DNA of 40,801 nucleotides from a virus: positions 1 to 40,801 of the IMG/VR virus record IMGVR_UViG_3300029448_000107, one strand, 5' to 3'. The notes below the pieces were generated by a model. That model made no database searches. It worked only from the letters and a program-made list of their open reading frames with translations, and had not been told where the DNA came from. Shown piece after piece: positions 28,204 through 35,788 of this stretch. The translations under genes were made by a program, and so were the position numbers. Each line of letters starts with the position of its first letter. The first letter of the stretch is position 1.

Positions 28204-29752
28204 AAGGCTATTAGACGAATTTAGTTTTTATTCAAAATCAGCATTAAAAATACGAACAAAAGAAGGCAATATTGCACCTCTAAAACTTAATGCGGCTCAA
28301 GAAATTTTAGATAAAGCTGTGACAGATCAATTATCTACTGAAGGTAAAGTAAGAGTAATTATTTTAAAAGCTAGACAACAAGGTTTGTCCACTTATACAG
28401 GTGGTTATCTTTATTTTTCAGTAAGTCAAAAAACAGCCTGTAAAGCGATGGTAATTACTCATCACGCAGATTCTACTAGAGCTTTGTTTGATATGACCAA
28501 AAGATTCCATGAACATTGCCCAGACATCTTAAAACCTCATACTAAATATTCTTCACGAAGAGAAATGAATTTTGACGTTTTAGACAGTAGTTATGTTGTT
28601 GCAACTGCGGGTGGAGACAGTATCGGCAGAGGAGAAACTTTAACTCACGTTCATGCAAGTGAATTAGCTTTCTGGCAAAAATCAACTAGCTTGGATAATT
28701 GGAATGGATTGACTCAAGCAGTACCAAATTCAAAAGGTACAGCTATTTTTGTGGAATCTACAGCCAATGGAGCTACTGGTATTTTTGCGGATTTATGGCG
28801 AGGTGCTGTAGATGGTAGCAATGGTTTTGTTCCTGTTTTTATTCCTTGGTTTGTTGACCCAGAATACAGAGAAAAAGTACCTGAAAATTTTGAAAAAACA
28901 CCAGATGAAATTGCTCTTTCAGATCTCTACGAATTAGACAATGAGCAACTTATGTTTAGAAGAAGAAAAATAGCTCAAAATGGTATTGATTTATTTAGAC
29001 AAGAATATCCAAGTGAGCCAGATGAAGCCTTTCTAACTACTGGTAGACCCGTATTTAATCCAGATCAAATCAGTAAACTACTTAACAAAACTAGAGATTT
29101 AAAAGAAAGACTAGCTCTTGAATCTGACGATTGGGAAAACAATGCTAGAGGAGAGCTAAGTACATATTTACCTCACGATGAGGGTGAAAGGTATGTAATC
29201 GGAGCCGATGTTGCTATGGGACTTGTTGGGCGCGGTGGAGATTATTCGGTTGCTCAAATTTTAGATTCAAAAAAGAGGCAAGTAGCTGTCTGGAGAGGAC
29301 ACGCTCACCCAGATTATTTTGCAGAAGTATTGTATAGGCTTGGAGAATATTATAACGAGGCTTACATTATTGTTGAAAATAATAATCACGGAATTCTAAC
29401 TTGTACCCGTCTTGGGAAAGATATGGCATACCCTAACTTTTTTACTGAGCAAGTAATTGACAAGATAACTGATAGAGAAACGACAAAATTAGGATTTACA
29501 ACTTCTAGTAAATCAAAGCCTTTAATTATTGATCAACTTAGAGCTTCAATGCGGGAAAATGAAATAGAAGTAAATTGTAAAGTCACTTTGCGAGAAATGT
29601 TGACATACATAGTTACAGAGAACGGTGCTATGCAATCGGAAGCTGGGTGTTTTGATGATTGTGTAATTGCATTAGCTCTTGCTAACCATATACACACTGG
29701 AGCTTGGACTCCTGTGGAATCCACAGAATCTTTTTATATTGAGATGATATGA
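28175..29752 (+). CDS. Terminase large subunit
   Basis: 525 residues. The ATPase domain shows a non-classical Walker A, VIILKARQQGLST near residue 62, the adenine-binding and coupling stretch AMVITHHADSTRALF, and THVHASELAFW near 155 as the Walker B/catalytic acid region, then GTAIFVESTANG. The C-terminal nuclease has VIGADVAMGL with GDYSVAQIL near 340 and a late Asp pair (GCFDDCVIALALA) typical of the RNase H-like fold. It pumps DNA into the procapsid and cuts it. The KARQQGxST form is common in terminases of P22-like and SU10-like podoviruses rather than T7. It overlaps the portal start by four bases. Confidence 0.9.
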   Translation: MEKRLAKIRKRLLDEFSFYSKSALKIRTKEGNIAPLKLNAAQEILDKAVTDQLSTEGKVRVIILKARQQGLSTYTGGYLYFSVSQKTACKAMVITHHADSTRALFDMTKRFHEHCPDILKPHTKYSSRREMNFDVLDSSYVVATAGGDSIGRGETLTHVHASELAFWQKSTSLDNWNGLTQAVPNSKGTAIFVESTANGATGIFADLWRGAVDGSNGFVPVFIPWFVDPEYREKVPENFEKTPDEIALSDLYELDNEQLMFRRRKIAQNGIDLFRQEYPSEPDEAFLTTGRPVFNPDQISKLLNKTRDLKERLALESDDWENNARGELSTYLPHDEGERYVIGADVAMGLVGRGGDYSVAQILDSKKRQVAVWRGHAHPDYFAEVLYRLGEYYNEAYIIVENNNHGILTCTRLGKDMAYPNFFTEQVIDKITDRETTKLGFTTSSKSKPLIIDQLRASMRENEIEVNCKVTLREMLTYIVTENGAMQSEAGCFDDCVIALALANHIHTGAWTPVESTESFYIEMI

Positions 29753-31791
29753 CTATGACTAAAACTGAAGACTACAAAAAATTAACAGACACAGAGATAG
29801 TCGCACTAATAGATGACAACGTGTCTCGCGCTGTAGGATATCACGATAGCGAATTGAGTAGGGAAAGAGCAAAAGTAATGGATTACTACGCTGGAGACAA
29901 ACCTAAACCAGTACATGATGGTAATTCAAAATATGTATCTATGGATGTACAGTCAAGCGTAGAGGCAATGAAAGCGGCATTACTAGAAACATTTTCCGCT
30001 GGAAACAAAATAGTTAAATTTTCTCCACAAAACGCTGATGATGTGCAGATGGCTAATGTGTGTTCTGAATACACAGATTATGTTGCTCACAGACAAAATG
30101 ACCTCTATTCAATCATGTCCTCAGTTATTCACGATGGGCTTATTGCTAGAGCGGGAATATGTAAAGTTTTTTGGTCAGAGCAAAGTGAAACTGTTTCTGA
30201 ATATTTTGAATCATTAACTGAAAATGAGCTAGACGTTTTGATTGCACCAGATAACGTAGAGCTTGGAGAAACAGAAGAAGATGCTCTAGGTCTTATTACT
30301 GGTGAACTAAGAGTTACTAGAGATACAAGTCAAGTAGTAATTGAAAATGTAGCACCCGAAGAATTTCTTATTGAAAATCAAGCTAAATCTTTGGATTCAG
30401 TTTTGTTCTGCGCTCATAGAACTAAAAAGACTCTTTCAGATTTGCGTAGGGATGGATACAACGAAGAACTCCTATCTAAGATTGGAGATCATGGAGATGT
30501 AACTTTTGATTCTGATCCAGAAGTTTTGTCTAGGCATGATTCTATAAATGACGATAGAGGTACAAATAATTCGCAAGGATACCAAGATCAGATACGTTCC
30601 GTAATGTGTATGGAAGTGTATATTGAGTTAGATGTTGAAGGCACTGGAGTAGCAGAATTATACAAAGTAATAAAAGCGGGTAATGTTTTACTGGACAAAG
30701 AAAAAGTCAACCGAAAGCCATTTATTACCTTTGTACCTTTGCCTACTCCCCATGCGTTCTACGGTCAAAACTTTGGCGCAAATTTAATACCAACTCAAAA
30801 CGCTAGAACAGTTCTTACTAGGTCAATTCTTGATCACGCTATGATAACTAATAATCCTAGATATCAAGTCTTGAAAGGAGGATTGACCAATCCCAAGGAG
30901 TTAATTGACAACCGTGTTGGCGGTTTGGTTAATGTAACGAGACCAGACGCAATAAGTCCTATGATGCAGTCTCAATTAAATCCTTTTACTTTTCAATTAT
31001 TGAATTTATTAGAGTCCGACAAGGAAGAAAATACAGGTGTTTCTAAACTTTCACAGGGATTAGATAAGAACGCTCTTTCTAAGCAGAATAGCGCAACAAT
31101 GGTAGAGCAGTTAGCAACTATGTCTCAACAAAGACAAAAAATAATTGCTCGTAATTTCTCTAACCAATGGCTAAAACCTTTGTACCAAGAAATTTATCAA
31201 TTGTGTTTAGAATTTGAAGATCAAGAAAAGGTAATTGATATAGGCGGTGAGTACGTCAAAATTAAACCTAGTGATTGGGCAGACAAAAGAGATGTAACTA
31301 TTGAATTAGCTTTAGGTTATGGCGAACAACAACGTGAAGCTCAAAAGTACATGGCAATGCACCAGCAATTCGCTAATGATCCAAATCTTGCAAAAATGTA
31401 TTCACCTCAAAATCAATACGCGGTTATGGCAAAAGTCATGGAGTTAAATGGAATTAAAAATGTTACTGAGTATTTAACTAATCCTAATGACTTACCACCA
31501 GAGCAACCAGATCCAGCCCAAGAGCTTCAATTAGAAATGATGAAGAAGCAACTTGAAATGCAAGAGAGACAAACAGCTATTGGAGAGATGAAAGCTCAAA
31601 TGCAAGCTCAAAATGCTCAAATGAAGTTAGAGCTAGATAGAATGAAAGCTGAAAATAGCTTTGCAATTCAATCTGACACTGTAGATCTAAAAGAAGCTCA
31701 ATTAAATCATAAGAAACTAATCGACAGTGCTGAATTGGTTCTTGCTCAACAAGCAGACGAGATAACAGCAATTGCAAGTCCAAATGCTTAG
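29749..31791 (+). CDS. Portal protein
   Basis: 680 residues, in the range of P22-type portals (about 725) and longer than T7 gp8 (536). Recognisable portal stretches: VMDYYAGDKPKPVHDGNSKYVSMDVQSSVEAMKAALLETF, VIHDGLIARAGICKVFW, VAPEEFLIENQAKSLDSVLFCAHR, and TRSILDHAMITNNPRYQVLKGGLTNPKELIDNRVGGLVNV. The C terminus is a Gln/Met-rich coiled coil (about 580-650), the place of the barrel in P22. It forms the ring at the packaging vertex. ATGs at 29749 and 29755 are both possible; the first overlaps the terminase stop as ATGA. Confidence 0.88.
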   Translation: MTMTKTEDYKKLTDTEIVALIDDNVSRAVGYHDSELSRERAKVMDYYAGDKPKPVHDGNSKYVSMDVQSSVEAMKAALLETFSAGNKIVKFSPQNADDVQMANVCSEYTDYVAHRQNDLYSIMSSVIHDGLIARAGICKVFWSEQSETVSEYFESLTENELDVLIAPDNVELGETEEDALGLITGELRVTRDTSQVVIENVAPEEFLIENQAKSLDSVLFCAHRTKKTLSDLRRDGYNEELLSKIGDHGDVTFDSDPEVLSRHDSINDDRGTNNSQGYQDQIRSVMCMEVYIELDVEGTGVAELYKVIKAGNVLLDKEKVNRKPFITFVPLPTPHAFYGQNFGANLIPTQNARTVLTRSILDHAMITNNPRYQVLKGGLTNPKELIDNRVGGLVNVTRPDAISPMMQSQLNPFTFQLLNLLESDKEENTGVSKLSQGLDKNALSKQNSATMVEQLATMSQQRQKIIARNFSNQWLKPLYQEIYQLCLEFEDQEKVIDIGGEYVKIKPSDWADKRDVTIELALGYGEQQREAQKYMAMHQQFANDPNLAKMYSPQNQYAVMAKVMELNGIKNVTEYLTNPNDLPPEQPDPAQELQLEMMKKQLEMQERQTAIGEMKAQMQAQNAQMKLELDRMKAENSFAIQSDTVDLKEAQLNHKKLIDSAELVLAQQADEITAIASPNA

Positions 31792-32422
31792 TTATGAAGA
31801 TTTTTTAACTAAGACAGGATTTACCGAAAAACAACTACAAACACTTTCTACAAATACAAAAGACTTAATACCTTTTGAAAAACCTTATCCAATAGAAATA
31901 AGAAAATCTTCTATTCATGGTAAAGGTCTTTTTACTACTAAAGCTATTAAATCTGGACAAATTGTTTGTAGTGCAAGAATAAAAAACAAAAGAACTTCAG
32001 GTGGTAGATACATTAATCACTCTGGTAGTCCTAATGTTTTTTTAAAGCAACAATCTAGTAATTTTTATTTTGTTGCATTAACTGAAATAGAAAGCGGAAG
32101 TGAATTAACTGCTAACTATTTTGAAAATTTAAAACTCATAAGGAGAGTTAATATGAATGAAGAACAATTAATTACTTTAGGAAACGATTCTGAAAATTTA
32201 CTAAAAAACGAAGGTTTTATAAGAGTAATCAATTTAATGATGGATTCCTCTGTACAAAATTGGGCGCAGTCTGAATACGAAGACACTACTAAAAGAGAAC
32301 AAAGTTATTCACATTTTAAAGCTCTTTCAGACGTAATTGCTACGCTTAATCAGAATGTAACTGTAAGAGATCAAATTAACGACAAAAACGATGAAGAATC
32401 AACCCCAACTGAAGAGGAGTAA
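31784..32422 (+). CDS. SET-domain protein fused to a small phage protein
   Basis: 212 residues from the ATG at 31784, overlapping the portal stop by eight bases (a TTG at 31772 is in frame but less likely). Residues about 32-118 are a compact SET lysine methyltransferase-like domain: IEIRKSSIHGKGLFTTKAIKSGQIV, then YINHSGSPNV (the NHSxxPN cofactor/active-site motif), and GSELTANYF with the late Tyr. From about 124 the protein continues as an unrelated, acidic helical segment. An AAGGAGAG site and ATG at 32153 lie in frame at this boundary, so the C-terminal 89 residues may also be made alone. It sits between portal and scaffold; a virion or host protein could be the substrate. Confidence 0.78.
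   Translation: MLSYEDFLTKTGFTEKQLQTLSTNTKDLIPFEKPYPIEIRKSSIHGKGLFTTKAIKSGQIVCSARIKNKRTSGGRYINHSGSPNVFLKQQSSNFYFVALTEIESGSELTANYFENLKLIRRVNMNEEQLITLGNDSENLLKNEGFIRVINLMMDSSVQNWAQSEYEDTTKREQSYSHFKALSDVIATLNQNVTVRDQINDKNDEESTPTEEE
32153..32422 (+). CDS. Possible internal start: 89-residue acidic protein within the SET-fusion frame
   Basis: The in-frame ATG at 32153 is preceded by AAGGAGAGTTAAT, a ribosome site as strong as those of the neighbouring genes, and the SET fold is complete before it. The product (MNEEQLITLGNDSENLLKNEG ... ESTPTEEE) is helical and very acidic at the end, resembling the small proteins often encoded just before scaffolding genes. So independent translation of this segment is likely, with or without the fusion product. 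Confidence 0.5.
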   Translation: MNEEQLITLGNDSENLLKNEGFIRVINLMMDSSVQNWAQSEYEDTTKREQSYSHFKALSDVIATLNQNVTVRDQINDKNDEESTPTEEE

Positions 32423-32427
32423 GCACT

Positions 32428-33462
32428 ATGTCTGCGGATAACGTGCAAAATACTACAACTCAGCCCCCTGTTCAGCAAGATCTAGATTTAGATGGAGCGG
32501 CAGAAAGCATACTGAGTAACTGGACGGACGCTGATGAAAATCAGCCATCTGAAGAAAGTAACGAAGAGGCAACGGAAGAATCTACTGAGGAGACTGAAGT
32601 AGAGGAAACCGAAACAGACGAAGATCCTGAACCAGAAGAGGAAGTAGAGTCTGAGAGTGACCCTGAAGAAGACGAAGAACCTGAGACTGAAGAAGAAACT
32701 ACAGCCGAATTATCGGAAGACACTGTAGTTGAAATTTTAGTTGATGGAGAATCAAAACAGGCATCTATCAAGGATTTAAAAAGGCTCTATGGACAGGAAA
32801 AAAGTCTAACGCAAAAGTCTCAACTAATGGCTAACGAGAGAAAAAAAGCCAATGAAGCCTTGCAACGAGCAGAGGCATCATTACAAGCTATGTTGAATCG
32901 CGCTGAAGAACGCTATAAGCCTTATGCTGAAGTGGATATGCTAGTGGCATCGAAACAGATGAATACGGATGAATTTGCGGCTTTACGTGAAGAAGCAAGG
33001 GCGGCAGAAAGCGATTTGAAATTTTTACGCGAGGAAGCAGATACTTTTTATAAAGATATGCAAGTACAAGCACAAGAGCAACAACGTGAAAGTGCTAAAA
33101 GTTGTGTAGAAACTTTAAAAAAAGATGTACCTAACTGGTCTACTAAATTGTATGACGAGATTAGACACCATGCGATAAAAAATGGTCTACCAGCCGAAGC
33201 GGTAAATAATTACACAGATCCAAGTGTTATTAAAATACTGCATAAAGCAATGATGTTTGACAAAACAAGACAGGTAGCCAAAGTGAAAAAAGCAAAAGCC
33301 CCCGCAAAAGTTCTTAGGAGTACAAAAGCACCGCCATCTAAAACTGATCAAAGACTCAGCAAGCAGAAAGCCGCGCAAGATAGACTCCGAAGTTCACCAG
33401 AAGCAAGTAATGATCTCGATTCTATAGCAGAAGCACTCATGGCAAATTGGGAACTCGATTAG
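32428..33462 (+). CDS. Scaffolding protein (putative)
   Basis: 344 residues between portal and capsid. Residues 35-95 are an extreme Glu/Asp/Ser/Thr-rich stretch (EEATEESTEETEVEETETDEDPEPEEE). The middle is a long charged helix (MANERKKANEALQRAEASLQAMLNRAEERY ... LREEADTFYKDMQVQAQEQQRE), and the C-terminal region is basic (KVKKAKAPAKVLRSTKAPPSK), as in scaffolds that bind the capsid shell. Curiously both ends carry a similar short motif, AAESILSNW near residue 24 and IAEALMANW near 333. It would guide capsid assembly and leave or be digested before DNA packaging. GAGGAG lies upstream of the ATG. Confidence 0.82.
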   Translation: MSADNVQNTTTQPPVQQDLDLDGAAESILSNWTDADENQPSEESNEEATEESTEETEVEETETDEDPEPEEEVESESDPEEDEEPETEEETTAELSEDTVVEILVDGESKQASIKDLKRLYGQEKSLTQKSQLMANERKKANEALQRAEASLQAMLNRAEERYKPYAEVDMLVASKQMNTDEFAALREEARAAESDLKFLREEADTFYKDMQVQAQEQQRESAKSCVETLKKDVPNWSTKLYDEIRHHAIKNGLPAEAVNNYTDPSVIKILHKAMMFDKTRQVAKVKKAKAPAKVLRSTKAPPSKTDQRLSKQKAAQDRLRSSPEASNDLDSIAEALMANWELD

Positions 33463-33493
33463 CTGTAATTTTACTTTTTAATTATAGGAAATA

Positions 33494-34381
33494 ATGATGA
33501 CACAGTTAATCTCATACAACGTAACTGGGCAAGCTGAAGATGTCTCTAACATTATCAGTTCGATATCTCCAACTGCCACACCTTTTCAGTCAATGATAAA
33601 AACTGAAAAAGTTCATGCTAGAACATTTGAATGGCTAGAGGACTCTTTACGCACAGCCACAAATACCGCGCTAGTCGAAGGAGCTAGTAGTTCAACTACA
33701 GCAATAGGTCAGCCTACCGCAAGATCTAACACCACTCAGATAATTGGTGAAAGTTTCGCTGTCAGTGCTACCTCAGACGCGATCAAGACATACGGTAGAG
33801 CGCAACAAACAGCGTATGCACTAGCCAAGACCCTAAAAGTTTTGAAGCTCGATTTAGAAGTAAGTATGTGCGGTGTATCTCAAGCGGCAGTAACAGGAGA
33901 TGCTTCAACTGCTCGTAAGATGGCTTCCATTGATCAGCAAATAAGCACAACTGTAGATGCTGGAAATTCAGCAACCGATGCTCTTACAGAAGCAAAAATA
34001 TTAGAACTTGGTCAAACTCTTTACACGGCTGGTAGTGAGCCTTCAGTGCTAATGATTAAACCAGCGGATTCTACAATTATTGCTGGTTTTGCATCTAGTT
34101 CTAACCGTCAGAGAGACATTGCGGATAAGTCTACATTAGTCAATACAATTGACGTACTGGTGACTGCTTTTGGTCAATATAAGGTCGTCCTTAACAGGTC
34201 ACAGACTACAGACCAAGCGTATTTGATAGATCCGTCCATGTTTAAGCAAGCTACTTTACGACCATTTACAAGAACACTCCTTGCAAAAACAGGAGACTCA
34301 GATTCTCATCAGGTGATCGGGGAATTCTCTGTAAAACATAGTAACTTTGGAGACTCAGGAAGAATTACTGGTCTTTCATAA
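33494..34381 (+). CDS. Major capsid protein, SU10/DUF5309-like HK97 fold
   Basis: 295 residues. The opening (TQLISYNVTGQAEDVSNIISSISPTATPFQSMI) and the stretch KVHARTFEWLEDSLRTATN, followed by QIIGESFAVSATSDAIKTYGRA and the alanine-rich spine helix EAKILELGQTLYTAGSEPSVLMIKP, match the SU10-type major capsid family. T7 gp10 is different. The end (HQVIGEFSVKHSNFGDSGRITGLS) is the usual P-domain strand. It builds the icosahedral shell. The ATG at 33494 is followed by another; TAGGAAATA lies upstream. A large hairpin follows the gene. Confidence 0.88.
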   Translation: MMTQLISYNVTGQAEDVSNIISSISPTATPFQSMIKTEKVHARTFEWLEDSLRTATNTALVEGASSSTTAIGQPTARSNTTQIIGESFAVSATSDAIKTYGRAQQTAYALAKTLKVLKLDLEVSMCGVSQAAVTGDASTARKMASIDQQISTTVDAGNSATDALTEAKILELGQTLYTAGSEPSVLMIKPADSTIIAGFASSSNRQRDIADKSTLVNTIDVLVTAFGQYKVVLNRSQTTDQAYLIDPSMFKQATLRPFTRTLLAKTGDSDSHQVIGEFSVKHSNFGDSGRITGLS

Positions 34382-34403
34382 GTTTATTTAGCTTGTACCT
34401 ATT

Positions 34404-34465
34404 GTGGGGGTGGTTCGAGAGATTGCTTTTTGCTCTCCTTAACTTTTTCTCGTTTCTGCCCCCAC
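34404..34465 (+). other. Hairpin after the capsid gene, possible partial terminator or processing site
   Basis: GTGGGGG (34404-34410) pairs perfectly with CCCCCAC (34459-34465). Inside, GAGAG (34418-34422) can pair with CTCTC (34433-34437). There is no T tract after it, so full termination is unlikely. T7 has its late terminator in the same place, right after the capsid gene, so a role in setting capsid-to-tail ratio is plausible. Confidence 0.55.
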
Positions 34466-34487
34466 TTCATTATTTAAGGAGTTATTT

Positions 34488-34796
34488 ATGAGTGGTTTAA
34501 CCCCTCGATGGTTTGATGTTCAAAACAGAATTTTAAACACCCAAGGCGATGACATTGTTATTAAAAAAACTCAAGAAATACCAAAATCTTTTTTAGACAC
34601 TTTAAAAAGAGAGAGAGAAGATTCTTTAAATAAAAAGGAAGGAGAATTTATGCGTGTTGCTTCTGTACCTGTACAAGTACATGAGCAATGGCTAAAAGAA
34701 GGTTTTAACATGATGGAGGAATCACCAAAGGCAATTTTGTCGAGGCTAAATAGTCAAGATCTAAATGCCTTCATCACAACTAAAAAGAAGGTATAA
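34488..34796 (+). CDS. Hypothetical protein between capsid and adaptor
   Basis: 102 residues behind AAGGAG. The sequence (MSGLTPRWFDVQNRILNTQGDD, IPKSFLDTLKREREDSLNKKEGEFMRVASVPVQVHEQWLKEGFNMMEES, AILSRLNSQDLNAFITTKKKV) is helical and charged, without membrane segments. Small proteins with the VASVPVxVHExWxxEGF-type centre are familiar to me from marine podoviruses at this location, but I know no function. Probably a virion accessory or completion protein. Confidence 0.75.
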   Translation: MSGLTPRWFDVQNRILNTQGDDIVIKKTQEIPKSFLDTLKREREDSLNKKEGEFMRVASVPVQVHEQWLKEGFNMMEESPKAILSRLNSQDLNAFITTKKKV

Positions 34797-34799
34797 ATT

Positions 34800-35408
34800 A
34801 TGAATAAGGGCAACCTAAGATCTCATTTTAAAGCTGTCCTCAATCGTAGCGACATTACAGATGCACTTGCTGATACCTTCATTGATCAAGGCATAGCAAG
34901 AATACAAAGATCTTTACGAATACCATCAATGGAAAAAAAACATACATATACAATTTCGTCTTCTACAGATTCAGTAGTAATTCCTTCAGATTTTTTAGAA
35001 GCAATTGATATTTATTTTGATGGAAAAGTATTAGCTCGATTACCCATGCGAGATATGCAGTCTCTTAAAAAAAATGCACATAATGGAAGCCCACTTTATT
35101 TTAGTAGAGAGCAAGGAAATTTTTTACTTTACCCTTCGCCAGCAAGCGGAACTTTAGTTATTAATTACTATGCAAGCTACGCAATAATGGTTGCTGATAC
35201 AGATGAAAACGTCTTAGCTTCTATTGCCTCAGATTTAATTATTTATTCTGCGCTGACTTATGCAAGTGATTACTACTTGGATGAAAGATCTGTTGTTTTT
35301 GATAATAAATTTAGTCAATTTATGCTTGAACTACAAGAGCAAGCAAATGATCAAGAACTCACAGGAACTTTGCAAAAAGTTAGGCCAGCCTATCAATTGG
35401 ATTATTAA
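34800..35408 (+). CDS. Head-tail adaptor protein, SU10-type
   Basis: 202 residues. The helical bundle opening (NKGNLRSHFKAVLNRSDITDALADTFIDQGIARIQRSLRIPSMEKKHTYTI), the strand pattern VVIPSDFLEAIDIYFDGKVLARLPMRDM, the segment FLLYPSPASGTLVINYYASY and the C-terminal helix SALTYASDYYLDERSVVFDNKFSQFMLELQEQA fit the adaptor family that bolts to the portal (SU10-like, T7 gp11 analogue). It forms the ring between portal and nozzle. It starts three bases after the previous stop. Confidence 0.82.
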   Translation: MNKGNLRSHFKAVLNRSDITDALADTFIDQGIARIQRSLRIPSMEKKHTYTISSSTDSVVIPSDFLEAIDIYFDGKVLARLPMRDMQSLKKNAHNGSPLYFSREQGNFLLYPSPASGTLVINYYASYAIMVADTDENVLASIASDLIIYSALTYASDYYLDERSVVFDNKFSQFMLELQEQANDQELTGTLQKVRPAYQLDY

Positions 35409-35417
35409 GGAGTCCCT

Positions 35418-35768
35418 ATGGCTAAAAGTTCATTTTTTACTCAAAGTGGCGTGTCTTCTTCGAGTTCATCTTCTACTCAAAATAATAATAGTACAACTTC
35501 GTCAAGTTCATTTTTTACCCAAAGTGGAATAAGTCCAACTTCTTCTGTATCCATACAAAGTAGTATTGACGCGGCAAAAAGTTTCGCTACTCAAGCATCA
35601 AACTCTTTAAGTTCTTTGACCAGTGTGGCTTTGCTTAAAGCGAACAACCTTAGTGGAGTCGCTAGTGTCTCCTCCGCGAGAACAAACTTAGGATTAGGGA
35701 CAGCGGCCACTACGAGCAGTAGTGATTATTTATCAGCGACATCTAATCTTGATGGCGGTCAATTTTAA
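35418..35768 (+). CDS. Ser-rich fibre-associated protein with duplicated motif
   Basis: 116 residues. SSFFTQSGVS at about 4-13 is repeated as SSFFTQSGIS at about 30-39, each followed by a long Ser/Thr/Asn run. The second half (SALLKANNLSGVASVSSARTNLGLGTAATTSSSDYLSAT) has the KANNLSxxAxxxxARTNLGLGTAA pattern that is common in tail-fibre shafts. It therefore looks like a short fibre or a linker between adaptor and fibre. The low-complexity serine tract is unusual and could be prone to slippage. AAGGAG precedes the ATG. Confidence 0.7.
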   Translation: MAKSSFFTQSGVSSSSSSSTQNNNSTTSSSSFFTQSGISPTSSVSIQSSIDAAKSFATQASNSLSSLTSVALLKANNLSGVASVSSARTNLGLGTAATTSSSDYLSATSNLDGGQF

Positions 35769-35788
35769 AATTTTAATGAGGATTAAAC

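Noticed and set aside
32541-32771. A Ser/Val repeat protein on the minus strand
   Set aside because: It is the mirror image of the Glu/Asp-rich tract of the scaffold gene, not a gene.
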